A DNA stretch of 64,000 nucleotides from an uncultured Bacteroidota bacterium (GTDB lineage Bacteria; Bacteroidota; Bacteroidia; NS11-12g; UBA9320): contig CAKZLB010000013.1 of NCBI GenBank assembly GCA_937124965.1, forward strand, positions 186,001 to 250,000, given 5' to 3'. How positions within the stretch are numbered: position 1 is the stretch's first letter; each line of letters opens with the position of its first letter. Positions 53,604 through 62,201 of the stretch are shown one piece after another. A program made the position numbers and the translations under genes. Under the pieces are notes generated by a model that saw only the letters and a program-made list of their open reading frames with translations, did not search any database and was not told the origin of the DNA.

Positions 53604-54783
53604 CTTCTATTGTTATTTGAATTTCTTCTGTATCGATAATCACCTCACCTTTTAATTCAGGTTTTGGTGTTTCTGTTATTTCAGGTTTTGCGTTGTTTGG
53701 GGTCTTCTCTTTTGTGTCTGATGTGTTTTCCGCAATCGTTTTAGCAATGATTCGCTGCTTGTTTATTCGACTTAGCTGCTTCGCTAACAATGAATTATCA
53801 TAATCATAAACCAACCCAGTTTGCCATACCGATAAACCATAGGTTGGTACTTTCCCGATGGAATCGACCTGATACGCTGAAAACACATACCGCATATCAT
53901 GGGAGATTTGTACTTGTCTAACCTTCCCATTTGCTTCATTGTACGTTTTATACTCTTCGCCAGTCTCGATATCCCAGACCTTTGTAGAACCATCGCTACT
54001 GCCTGAAATGACGTATTTCCCATCATTACTTATGGTCACAGAATTGATTTTCCAACTATGCCCTTTTAGAATATGCTTTTGTTTTCCACTAATGACATCC
54101 CAAATAATTACAGTTTTATCACTACTACCAGTAACCAAATACTGCCCATTACTGGCTACTGCATTAACCGCATCTTGATGGCCTTTATATTGTTTAATAA
54201 CACGCCCATTGATGTCATACAGCTTTACGACAGGAGATTCATCTGCACAAAAAATATAGGTTCTACCCTTTAGGGAAATACTGTTTACAGGAAGCTTGTT
54301 GTCAATTACCCATTTAGAGTTACTTCGTTGGTTATGAATTACAATTCTACCATCATCTCCTGCCGAATAAATCATGTTACCTTCTGGACTTACAGCTATA
54401 GAATTAATCCCAGCAGAATGTACTCCAGTGTACTCTTTATCTAATTCAAATCGATCTTTGTCTAACTTATTCCAAACCATTAATTTGAAATCATTCCCAC
54501 CAGTTATTAGGACTTCTCCATCACCGCTAAAGCACAATGCAGACACAGCAGCACGATGACCTGTTAATAATTGAAAAAATGGAAACGTAGTATCACCTTT
54601 GAATACTTGAACGGTGTTATCCCAAGAACCAGTTGCAATGAATTTTCCATTACCAGAAACCGCTACTGATTCAACGTCATCAGAATGATTACCAAGTGTC
54701 GAAGACTCTTGCGCTCGACAAACGTCTGTGAATAATAAGATTGATAGAAAAAAAGTAAAAATAAATGCAACGCCTTTCTGCAT
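53596..54783 (-). CDS. Exported WD40-repeat protein
   Basis: 395 residues. A strong signal peptide ends at CRAQ. About six WD40 repeats cover residues 30-310 (VAVSGNGKFIATGSWDNTVQVFKG, VAVSPEGNMIYSAGDDGRIV, KVIRNAVASNGQYLVTGSSDKTVIIWD types), forming a beta-propeller. The C-terminal 60 residues are Lys/Thr/Pro/Glu-rich and probably disordered. Expected to be periplasmic or on the surface. Partner unknown; overlaps ridA by eight bases, so the two share a transcript. Confidence 0.85.
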   Translation of the reverse strand: MQKGVAFIFTFFLSILLFTDVCRAQESSTLGNHSDDVESVAVSGNGKFIATGSWDNTVQVFKGDTTFPFFQLLTGHRAAVSALCFSGDGEVLITGGNDFKLMVWNKLDKDRFELDKEYTGVHSAGINSIAVSPEGNMIYSAGDDGRIVIHNQRSNSKWVIDNKLPVNSISLKGRTYIFCADESPVVKLYDINGRVIKQYKGHQDAVNAVASNGQYLVTGSSDKTVIIWDVISGKQKHILKGHSWKINSVTISNDGKYVISGSSDGSTKVWDIETGEEYKTYNEANGKVRQVQISHDMRYVFSAYQVDSIGKVPTYGLSVWQTGLVYDYDNSLLAKQLSRINKQRIIAKTIAENTSDTKEKTPNNAKPEITETPKPELKGEVIIDTEEIQITIEDE

Positions 54784-54788
54784 AACTT

Positions 54789-54796
54789 CAAATATA
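54789..54796 (-). promoter_or_regulatory. Candidate -7 box (TATATTTG) for the WD40-ridA pair
   Basis: An exact TAnnTTTG match on the minus strand ending about six bases before the ATG at 54783. The start is unambiguous because of the signal peptide, so this predicts a nearly leaderless message. Confidence 0.42.
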
Positions 54797-54932
54797 CCTA
54801 AGTGAAAATCAATACTCTAATATCCGCCTAGGTAAACACAACGTATTATAAACACGAATTTGTATACAAGCATTCTATATTGGGCATTTAACACAAACTT
54901 CTAGAGAAGTTTCTCTCAACCAAGAGACATTT

Positions 54933-56273
54933 TTACCCTTTGTAAAACAACCACTTAAACAACTCTTTATACGTTGCCTTTTTGCCATACATTAATATTC
55001 CAGTTCGATATATTTTACCTGCCATCCAAATGGTAAAACAGAAACTTCCAATTAATAACCCGACGGACAATAACACTTCCCACCACTGCGTTTCTAAATT
55101 TAAAAATGGTGCTCTTACCATCATTACGATTGGGCTTGTGAGAGGAATAATACTTAACCAAAAACTAAGCGTACCATTCGGATCTCGAAGCACTACACTG
55201 GTAGACAAGGCTATTGAAAAAACTAATGGTAGAGTAATCGGAAGCATAAACTGCTGTGTATCTGTTTCAGCATCAACAGCTGCACCAACGGCCGCAAATA
55301 ATGCCGAGTACATTAAATATCCTCCCAAAAAGTACACAATAAAAGACGTCATGATAAATGGAATGTTAAGAGACATAAAGCCCGAAATGATGTTTCCAAT
55401 CATATCGTTCATTCCAAACTGAGCCATTTGTTCGGCTGATAGTGATCCAACTTGAGCTGCATCAGCAATATCTCCAACTTGACTACCAAAAACTGCAAAC
55501 GAAATTACAGACATAAGTATCCCTGAAAATATAATCCATATGAGAATTTGTGTTAATCCAACCATAGCCAAACCAAACACCTTTCCCATCATTAACTCAA
55601 AGGGTTTAACACTTGAAACGATAACTTCTACAATTCGATTCGTTTTCTCCTCAATTACCCCTTTCATGACTTGAACTCCATACAAAAAGATAAAGAAGTA
55701 AATCACAAACGAAGCTCCCATACCAATAACCGTGTTGAGCTCAGTGCTGCTAGACTTTGCTTCTCCTTCTTCCGATAAAGTTAACGCCTTCAACGAAACA
55801 TGTGTTTTTAAGCTGTCCATTGCAGATTCTGAAACTCCCAACTGAACCATCTTTTGATCTTCTACCGCTTTTTCAATACGGTTATTAATCCGCTCCTTTG
55901 TTTCTACCGAAAGTGAGTTTTCTGATTCGTATACAACACCTCGAGTATTGTACAGTCCAAATGTATCGGGAATATATATTCTTCCGGAATACACACTTTC
56001 AGACAATGAATCGTTTGAACGGTGTTCCCAGTCTGTGGTGTAGCTAAATTCAAGTCTGTCATCGCTAAACAACTTACCCTCAACTAAATGAGACTCATCG
56101 TACACCAAGATTTTATCCGTCTCTTGGCCAATGCTGTCATTCACTGCTAGAAATATGATAATTCCATAAAATAGGGCAATAAGCAACGGTGCTAAAATTG
56201 TCATTATTAAAAACGACTTCTTACGAACACGAGTGATGTACTCTCTCCAGGTGATTAATCCAATTTTACCCAT
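54933..56273 (-). CDS. ABC-2-type exporter permease (NatB-like)
   Basis: 446 residues. One N-terminal transmembrane helix (about 22-43), a large periplasmic domain (50-180), then about five further helices from 185 to 430. GLITWREYITRVRKKSFL at the start and EEKTNRIVEVIVSSVKPFELMMGK near 210-233 are the NatB/YhaP-type signature. Its start overlaps the ATPase gene by eight bases. Substrate unknown; family members export Na+ or drugs. Confidence 0.88.
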   Translation of the reverse strand: MGKIGLITWREYITRVRKKSFLIMTILAPLLIALFYGIIIFLAVNDSIGQETDKILVYDESHLVEGKLFSDDRLEFSYTTDWEHRSNDSLSESVYSGRIYIPDTFGLYNTRGVVYESENSLSVETKERINNRIEKAVEDQKMVQLGVSESAMDSLKTHVSLKALTLSEEGEAKSSSTELNTVIGMGASFVIYFFIFLYGVQVMKGVIEEKTNRIVEVIVSSVKPFELMMGKVFGLAMVGLTQILIWIIFSGILMSVISFAVFGSQVGDIADAAQVGSLSAEQMAQFGMNDMIGNIISGFMSLNIPFIMTSFIVYFLGGYLMYSALFAAVGAAVDAETDTQQFMLPITLPLVFSIALSTSVVLRDPNGTLSFWLSIIPLTSPIVMMVRAPFLNLETQWWEVLLSVGLLIGSFCFTIWMAGKIYRTGILMYGKKATYKELFKWLFYKG

Positions 56274-57183
56274 TTTTTCCCTCCTCTACTTTTTGAATAA
56301 ATATTTCTTTAATACTTGGCAGTTCCTCACTGAACGAAACAATTTCTACTTGTTTGTTTAATTCAGATATTAACGCTCGAGATTCCGTCGGATCTATAAT
56401 AAATACCGACTTGTTTAAGCTTAGACGCTGTTCAAAGTTTGTTGATTTTGGGCTATATGTTAAATCCCCTAAGTCGCCTCGATATAAAACCTCGTATTCA
56501 TTTTTCTTGAATGAGTTACGAACATCAACGATACTTCCTTCCAACACTTTTTGTGATAGGTTAATCATGCCAACATAATCGCAAATTTCTTCAACCGATT
56601 CCATACGGTGCGTTGAAAAAATAACGGTCGCTCCATTTTTACGAAGTAACTGAATTTCCTTTTTAATTAACTCTGTGTTAACCGGATCGAAACCACTAAA
56701 CGGCTCGTCTAGAATGATTAATTCTGGCTCGTGCAATACTGTCAAGATAAACTGGACTTTTTGAGCCATCCCTTTACTCAGTTCCTCAACTTTTTTATAC
56801 TTCCAGTCATTTAGCCCAAATTTATCAATCCAAAAAAGTGCTCTTTTTTCAGACTCCTTTTTGCTTAAATCTTTCAGACGACCGAAGTAAATAATTTGCT
56901 CAAGAACTTTCATTTTCTTATACAAACCGCGCTCTTCAGGCAAATACCCAATACGCGAAATATGCGATGGATTCAATCTCTCACCATCAAAAATCACCTC
57001 ACCTGAATCTGCTGCTGTAATTTGATTAATGATTCGAATGAGTGTGGTTTTGCCTGCGCCATTTGGACCAAGTAAACCATAAATACTGCCTTTGGGAATT
57101 GCAAAATTCAAATTCTTGATTGCCAAATGTCCTTCATAACCTTTGGTTACGTTGTTTACTTCTAAAAAAGTATGTTCATTCAT
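56266..57183 (-). CDS. ABC transporter ATP-binding protein (NatA-like)
   Basis: 305 residues. Walker A GPNGAGKTTL near residues 39-48, signature LSKGMAQKVQF near 134-144, Walker B LIILDEPFSGFDP near 155-167 and the H-loop STHR near 190. The C-terminal region has the DUF4162-like tail of ABC-2 ATPases. It energises the permease encoded directly downstream. Confidence 0.92.
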   Translation of the reverse strand: MNEHTFLEVNNVTKGYEGHLAIKNLNFAIPKGSIYGLLGPNGAGKTTLIRIINQITAADSGEVIFDGERLNPSHISRIGYLPEERGLYKKMKVLEQIIYFGRLKDLSKKESEKRALFWIDKFGLNDWKYKKVEELSKGMAQKVQFILTVLHEPELIILDEPFSGFDPVNTELIKKEIQLLRKNGATVIFSTHRMESVEEICDYVGMINLSQKVLEGSIVDVRNSFKKNEYEVLYRGDLGDLTYSPKSTNFEQRLSLNKSVFIIDPTESRALISELNKQVEIVSFSEELPSIKEIFIQKVEEGKNG

Positions 57184-57279
57184 CGAGGGAAAATTACACT
57201 CAATTATACTCCTTTAATTCATCAATCGATAAAACAGTGTTCAAATTTGTTTACTTCCATTAAATCGTTCTGCTTTGTT

Positions 57280-57287
57280 TAATTTTG
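57280..57287 (+). promoter_or_regulatory. Candidate -7 box (TAATTTTG) for the GT87-like gene
   Basis: An exact TAnnTTTG match 18 bases before ATG 57305. It sits downstream of the alternative TTG at 57275, arguing for the ATG. Confidence 0.42.
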
Positions 57288-57304
57288 GGGGTTATCACAA
57301 GGTC

Positions 57305-58567
57305 ATGTCACGAAGTATAGTAATACGATATATCTGTTTATGCATAATGCTTTTTCTACTGTTTTTGGTTGGTTTACCACGAACGGGTCTAATGTCAGAT
57401 TTGTGGTTTTGGATGGATTGGTCGGCTTATAGTTTTGAAAACGGATTAGGGAATGTATATAATGGTAGCACAGACTATCTACCTCTGTACCATTACGCCC
57501 TGTGGTGTTACGGGCATATTCAAGGCAGCAAAGAATCAATCATTGCCAACATACACTACCTTAAACTCGTCACAATTATATTTCACTTTGTCAGTGGGTT
57601 CTTTCTTTTGAAATGGATAAAAAAAGAATCAGAATCATGGGATAACACCCTTTACACTGTCCTTTTCTATTTGTTGAACTTCGCCATTTTATACAATGGT
57701 TTTATTTGGGGGCAAGTGGATGCAATTTTAACCTGTCTTGCATTTTTAAGTATATATTTAGCGTATTCAAAAAGAGTTACTTGGTCGTTGGTGTTGTTGA
57801 TTTTAGCAATTAATTTAAAACTGCAGGCAATCATTTTTGTACCATTAGTTGGGTTAATTCTGCTCCCACAAATGGTAGAACAATTTTCGACAAAAAGGCT
57901 TTTCCGGTGGCTAGTCGTTTCATTGCTAATTCAAGTATTGATTTTAGTGCCATTTATTGCGGCAGGGACAGTAGATCAAATGTGGAAGGTTGTAATTCGT
58001 TCAATGGGGAAATACCCCGTAGTGTCGATGAATGCTTACAATATGTGGGACTTTCTATTACCTGGCGACTTAAGGGACGTTCAAGACAGCACAACTTTTC
58101 TTTTCATGAGCTTCAAACATTGGGGTATGTTGTTGTTCTTTAGTTTGAGTTTTGTGGCACTACTCCCATTAGTTAAAAGTGTTTTTCTATCAATTTATAG
58201 TAAAGCTAAAATCCATATAAGCAAAGAAGGAGTCTTTTTGCTTGCTGCACTAATTCCGTTACTTTTTTTCTTTTTCAATACCCAAATGCACGAACGTTAT
58301 TCCCATCCGGCTTATTTGTTTTTGGTTGGATATAGCATCATGACGCGTCGCCCGGGTGTTGCGATACTGGGCTGTTTGGCGTATTTCTTAAACATGGAAG
58401 GAGTATTGAAATTTATGCAATTACCGAATTACAAAACCCTGCTTTTTAACCGCGACTTTGTGGCGAGTTTACATCTGGCAACAATAGGTTGGTTATTTTA
58501 TTTATTGTTTAAAGAAAGAGATCGGTTGTTTGGAGTAATAAAAGAGGAAAAAGATTATCCGATGTAA
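57305..58567 (+). CDS. Multi-pass membrane protein, GT87/mannosyltransferase-like
   Basis: About 420 residues from ATG 57305. Around ten transmembrane helices fill the chain. An early periplasmic loop holds DLWFWMDWSAYSFENG near 30-45 and YLPLYHYALW, recalling the Asp-containing first loop of GT-C (DUF2029/GT87) glycosyltransferases that use polyprenyl-phosphate sugars; a later NTQMHERYSHPAY near 345 is also GT-C-like. Specific substrate unknown. Stands alone, with repeats following its 3' end. Confidence 0.7.
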   Translation: MSRSIVIRYICLCIMLFLLFLVGLPRTGLMSDLWFWMDWSAYSFENGLGNVYNGSTDYLPLYHYALWCYGHIQGSKESIIANIHYLKLVTIIFHFVSGFFLLKWIKKESESWDNTLYTVLFYLLNFAILYNGFIWGQVDAILTCLAFLSIYLAYSKRVTWSLVLLILAINLKLQAIIFVPLVGLILLPQMVEQFSTKRLFRWLVVSLLIQVLILVPFIAAGTVDQMWKVVIRSMGKYPVVSMNAYNMWDFLLPGDLRDVQDSTTFLFMSFKHWGMLLFFSLSFVALLPLVKSVFLSIYSKAKIHISKEGVFLLAALIPLLFFFFNTQMHERYSHPAYLFLVGYSIMTRRPGVAILGCLAYFLNMEGVLKFMQLPNYKTLLFNRDFVASLHLATIGWLFYLLFKERDRLFGVIKEEKDYPM

Positions 58568-58605
58568 TGAAATAGGTATTGCTATTCGTATTTCTTCGGC
58601 CCAGA

Positions 58606-58663
58606 TTCGTTAAGAACGCAGTGTAATCTCTTTGCGAACTTTGCGACTTTGCGGTTTTCTTTT
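58606..58663. repeat. Imperfect repeat copy C of the GxxExxY island
   Basis: Contains the core TTTGCGAACTTTGCG then CTTTGCGGTTTTC shared with the other copies; its first half is degenerate. It lies 39 bases after the GT87-like gene. Confidence 0.65.
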
Positions 58664-58675
58664 ATGTTCGTTCAT

Positions 58676-58723
58676 TTTTCTACCGCGAGGCCCCAATGAC
58701 GTAGAGCACTCTCTTTGCCAAAG
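58676..58723. repeat. Imperfect repeat copy D of the GxxExxY island
   Basis: Keeps the TTCTACCGCG first half followed by a degraded GACGTAGAGCACTCTCTTTGC; the second half is truncated seven bases before the GxxExxY stop. Confidence 0.6.
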
Positions 58724-58729
58724 TTTTGA

Positions 58730-59107
58730 TTACAAGTTATTGACTATTCTTTTTACTCCTTCCACCACTCTCACACTATTAAAATTTATTAGCAACCCAA
58801 GTTTTAAATGTTTTAGTCTTAAGTAGGTTAAAAGTTGCGCTGTGTGAATATTCGCAAGAACCTCAACTGCCTTAAGTTCTATAATTACTTTATTTTCCAC
58901 AAGTATATCAATTCTATAACCTGCCTCTAGCTTTACTTCTTTATACACTACAGGAAGAATAACTTGGGTGCGAATATTCAGTCCCAGTTGCCTTAGTTCA
59001 TATGCCAGACAAATTTCATAGCTACTTTCCAATAACCCTGGACCTAGTTGCTTGTGAACTTCAATAGCAGCTCCAATAATCATTTTTGAAATTTCGTTTT
59101 CTGTCAT
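58730..59107 (-). CDS. GxxExxY protein, PD-(D/E)XK nuclease-like
   Basis: 125 residues from ATG 59107 (the upstream frame to 59149 lies in repeat sequence). The family signature GxxExxY is GLLESSY at residues 24-30. A PD-(D/E)XK core is visible: D67 in YRIDIL, then E77 and K79 in IIELK, followed by QLLTY (91-95), the QxxxY motif of RecB/Cas4-like nucleases. Nuclease activity is therefore inferred but not known for this family. It is surrounded by six imperfect repeats and has no other gene partner. Confidence 0.85.
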   Translation of the reverse strand: MTENEISKMIIGAAIEVHKQLGPGLLESSYEICLAYELRQLGLNIRTQVILPVVYKEVKLEAGYRIDILVENKVIIELKAVEVLANIHTAQLLTYLRLKHLKLGLLINFNSVRVVEGVKRIVNNL

Positions 59108-59120
59108 TTTTCCATTTTGC

Positions 59121-59169
59121 ACAGTAGAGACGATTAGGATGCAGAGCACGTTCTTTATGACTTTGAGGC
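59121..59169. repeat. Imperfect repeat copy E of the GxxExxY island
   Basis: A strongly degenerate copy immediately upstream of the GxxExxY start: AGAGACGATTAGGATGCAGAG aligns to GGAGACGCTAAGGACGCTGA of copy A, followed by TTCTTTATGACTTTG. Confidence 0.45.
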
Positions 59170-59293
59170 CAATCGCCCATTAGGTTTATTACAAATTACT
59201 TCTTTTTTCAGCGCATGGAAGCACTATTTCCTGAACATCCTCCGAACGAGATCTGTGATCAATCGCTCTTCTTACTTTATGAAAACAACACCC
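59170..59293. other. Spacer between repeats, nothing recognised
   Basis: 124 bases with no ORF of note, tRNA, hairpin or promoter box that I can support. It separates degenerate copy E from the well-kept copies B and A. Confidence 0.5.
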
Positions 59294-59363
59294 TTCTTAA
59301 CCAAAGACGCTGAGAACACGAAGCACTCTTCGCGAACTTTGCGCCTTTACGGTTTTCTATCCT
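59294..59363. repeat. Imperfect repeat copy B of the GxxExxY island
   Basis: Aligns over its full length to copy A; the core CGCGAACTTTGCGCCTTT is identical, with AAAGACGCTGAGAACACG in the first half. Confidence 0.75.
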
Positions 59364-59374
59364 GCCAGTTCTTT

Positions 59375-59448
59375 ATTCTACCGCGGAGACGCTAAGGACG
59401 CTGAGAACTTTCTTCGCGAACTTTGCGCCTTTGCGGTTTCCTTTTCTG
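59375..59448. repeat. Best-kept repeat copy A of the GxxExxY island
   Basis: About 74 bases. First half ACCGCGGAGACGCTAAGGAC then GCTGAGAA; second half TTCGCGAACTTTGCGCC then TTTGCGG. On the minus strand it has an inner near-periodic pattern of GCAAAG and GCGTC words. Confidence 0.75.
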
Positions 59449-59454
59449 ACATCT

Positions 59455-59497
59455 CATTTTTTAACGAAGAGACCCTAAGATCGTGGAGCATAATTCG
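59455..59497. repeat. Half repeat copy F overlapping the end of hflX
   Basis: ACGAAGAGACCCTAAGATCG aligns to the first half of copy A. On the minus strand it encodes the last residues and the stop codon of hflX. Confidence 0.55.
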
Positions 59498-60671
59498 CAG
59501 CCAACTCAAACAGTTGCTCACGAAGCTTTGTAATGTCATCTTTATTCATCGCAGAAATAAACGTAGCTGGAAGGTTTTCTTTTTCGAACCATGTATTTTT
59601 AAATTCTTCCAAATCGTGCAATGTTTCATCCTCAAAAATATCCTCCGAAGTTGGGCGAGGATCATACGCGTCAATTTTATTGAAAACAGTTAGAACCGTT
59701 TTTTCTCCGATTCCTATTTCTGATAAAGTTTCAAGCACAATTTCCATTTGACTTTCGAATGTTGGACTTGAAATATCAACGACATGTAGTAAAATATCAG
59801 CCTCCTTAATTTCATCCAATGTGGATTTAAAACTTTCAATAAGTTGATGAGGCAACTTTCTAATAAACCCAACAGTGTCAGAGATCAACGTGATAATTGG
59901 TGGCACATATACCTCTGACTCTTTGGTCAATACGAGCTTACGTACTGTAGAATCCAATGTCGCAAATAATTTATTTTCTGCTAAAATGTTTGCGTTTGTG
60001 AGTGCGTTCATAATAGTTGATTTCCCAACATTTGTATACCCTACAAGAGCTAATCGCAACTCTCCTGTCCTGTTTTTACGTTGTGTAACACCTTGCTTAT
60101 CAATCTGATCTAGTTTCTTTTTTAGCAGTGTAATTTTGTCTCGAATAATCCTTCTATCTGTTTCAATCTCTTTCTCCCCCGGCCCTTTCATTCCAATTCC
60201 TCCTCGTTGTTTCTCTAAGTGAGTCCACATACGAGTTAGTCGAGGCAGCAGGTATTCACTTTGAGCTAATTCAACCTGAGTTTTAGCACGATTGGTTTTA
60301 GCATTTTTGGCAAAAATGTCTAGAATCAACGTACTTCGATCAATAATCTTACACTTAAGCTCCTTCTCAAGGTTTCGAATTTGAGAAGGAGAGAGTTCGT
60401 CGTCAAAAATTGCTGTTTGAATTTCTTTCTTCTCTATGTATTCTGCAATTTCGGCTAGCTTCCCAACACCAACGTACGTTTTAGGATTTGGATATTGCAA
60501 TCGTTGAACAAACCGTTTAGCAACTTCAGCGCCTGCAGTAGTTGTTAGAAAAGTCAATTCCTCTAAGTAATCGTCCGTTTGAATTCTAGATTGTGTTTGA
60601 ACTTCAACCGCAATTAATACAGCTAGTTCAACTTTATTTCCATTTTTTACGTCGTATGAGTCTTTCTTCAA
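59475..60671 (-). CDS. hflX: GTPase HflX
   Basis: 398 residues with initiation at TTG 60671. HflX is a ribosome-associated GTPase that splits stalled ribosomes. N-terminal domain with TYVGVGKLAEIAEYI near residues 65-79 and FDDELSPSQIRNLEKEL near 90-106; the central MKGPGEKEIETDRR near 165-178; G domain with LVGYTNVGKSTIMNAL near 214-229, DTVGFIRKLPHQLIESF near 270-286 and NKID near 337. The last residues APRS lie inside repeat copy F, so the C terminus has probably been altered. It is divergent from the gene at 60714. Confidence 0.94.
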   Translation of the reverse strand: MKKDSYDVKNGNKVELAVLIAVEVQTQSRIQTDDYLEELTFLTTTAGAEVAKRFVQRLQYPNPKTYVGVGKLAEIAEYIEKKEIQTAIFDDELSPSQIRNLEKELKCKIIDRSTLILDIFAKNAKTNRAKTQVELAQSEYLLPRLTRMWTHLEKQRGGIGMKGPGEKEIETDRRIIRDKITLLKKKLDQIDKQGVTQRKNRTGELRLALVGYTNVGKSTIMNALTNANILAENKLFATLDSTVRKLVLTKESEVYVPPIITLISDTVGFIRKLPHQLIESFKSTLDEIKEADILLHVVDISSPTFESQMEIVLETLSEIGIGEKTVLTVFNKIDAYDPRPTSEDIFEDETLHDLEEFKNTWFEKENLPATFISAMNKDDITKLREQLFELAANYAPRS

Positions 60672-60713
60672 TGCTAAGAATGTTATTTATTGCGTTCTTT
60701 GTTACAGATGACA

Positions 60714-62201
60714 ATGAGTGGTACAAAGTTGGGCAAATTATCGATTCAATGGGTGTCTGTTTTCATTTTCATTTTCAGTGGCTCAGTTGTTGGGCAGGAT
60801 ATGGAATGGTCAAATCCGCGAAAACTGAAAGGCAGTAATGCATATACAAGTGTAATTGGGGAAGATGCTACAGGTTTATATCTACTGCGGTTTCGGAATC
60901 AGTTTTTGACAAAAAACGTAATCATAGAGCGATATCGGAATCACTTAGGTTTCGCATTATCAAAAAATATTACACTTAAGAAATCACGATTGCTTTATGC
61001 TGAACTTCAAGAAAAAGGATTGTTATTGTTAACAGCTCATTACGATAGGAAGCGAATGCAGAATGAAGTACGATGTCAATGGTACGATCACAACATTAAC
61101 CCCGTTGGGAAAGAAAAAGTCCTAGTAACCTCCACCTTGTCAGACTTTTACGATAAAGGTGATTTTAGAGTTCGTTTTTCCAATGATCGTCAGTCAATAA
61201 TGATTGTTCACACAGAGAAAACAGAAGACAATAAACGTATTCTTGACATAAACATTTTTGATGTAAATCTTGATTTGGTGCAAGAACACAGGTATAAATT
61301 GGATATTATTTACAACAATTTCTATCTAAATAATTTGATGTTAGATGATAATGCAAATGCGTACTTTTTGATTTCACAACATCGAGTTGAGCATAGAAAA
61401 GAACAACTTTCTTCAGCGAAAGCGAACGTCTATTGGTATAATTCAAGGTTAGATAGTCTAACTGATTTTCAAGTGCTTGACTCTGGAAAGTCGTTACGAA
61501 AAGCTCAGTTTTCATGGGATCGAACCAACAACTACATTAATTTAACAGCTTTTTATTCGTCCATAAAATCCAGCAACACAGATGGGATTTTTCATTTCCG
61601 GATGACACCTGGTCAACGCCCGAAAACAACATACCAAGAATTTACGGATGAGTTTAAATCTCAATTATTTGGAGACCAAGAGGCTTCAGTATTTGAAGAT
61701 GTAAAAAACTTTGAACTATTACGTGCTATTCCAAATTCCGATGGTGGCTTAACAATTGTCGCCGAACGATCTTCCATATCTAACGAGACGGATGTAACAT
61801 ATATTAATGGCATGCCGACCACCATGGCTCGAAACATCTATAATTTTGACGACGTTTTAGTAATTTCACTAGACTCTCTATATTCAATTAAGTGGAAATA
61901 CCTGATCAATAAAAGCCAAAGTTCCCTTAATGATAACGGATATTACAGCTCTATTGTCGTCGCAAACACGCGATCTCATTTATATATCATGTACAACGAT
62001 AGACTGAGAAGCAATGGAGATGTTATGCAATATACGTTTGAGGCAAATGGCCAAGTCACTTACAAGATATTAGTTCGCTCTGACAATCATTTTGTATCAA
62101 TTATTCCGTCTGAAGCGAAACAAATTAGCTACAATCGGGTAATATTGCCAGTAACAAAAGATCGAAAGTTTTCACTTTTGAAATTGGATTACACAAATTG
62201 A
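60714..62201 (+). CDS. Exported protein of unknown function
   Basis: About 495 residues. I choose ATG 60714 (60708 is an equal alternative; the longer TTG at 60690 is less likely) because it gives a clean signal peptide ending in VVGQ. The mature protein is beta-rich with repeating strands such as YLLRFRNQFLTKNVII and DINIFDVNLDLVQEHRYKL, like a propeller or TolB-like fold, but I do not recognise the family. Probably periplasmic or surface exposed. It overlaps the next membrane-protein gene by four bases, so the two are coupled. Confidence 0.75.
   Translation: MSGTKLGKLSIQWVSVFIFIFSGSVVGQDMEWSNPRKLKGSNAYTSVIGEDATGLYLLRFRNQFLTKNVIIERYRNHLGFALSKNITLKKSRLLYAELQEKGLLLLTAHYDRKRMQNEVRCQWYDHNINPVGKEKVLVTSTLSDFYDKGDFRVRFSNDRQSIMIVHTEKTEDNKRILDINIFDVNLDLVQEHRYKLDIIYNNFYLNNLMLDDNANAYFLISQHRVEHRKEQLSSAKANVYWYNSRLDSLTDFQVLDSGKSLRKAQFSWDRTNNYINLTAFYSSIKSSNTDGIFHFRMTPGQRPKTTYQEFTDEFKSQLFGDQEASVFEDVKNFELLRAIPNSDGGLTIVAERSSISNETDVTYINGMPTTMARNIYNFDDVLVISLDSLYSIKWKYLINKSQSSLNDNGYYSSIVVANTRSHLYIMYNDRLRSNGDVMQYTFEANGQVTYKILVRSDNHFVSIIPSEAKQISYNRVILPVTKDRKFSLLKLDYTN

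Noticed and set aside
54904-54925. Terminator after the ABC exporter
   Set aside because: The short palindrome AGAGAAGTTTCTCT has a two-base loop and no T-run.
58606-59497. CRISPR array
   Set aside because: Copies are long, imperfect, unequal in spacing and flank a gene; there are no uniform spacers and no cas genes.
58606-59497. Insertion sequence
   Set aside because: No transposase, terminal inverted repeats or target-site duplications are visible; the only protein is GxxExxY.
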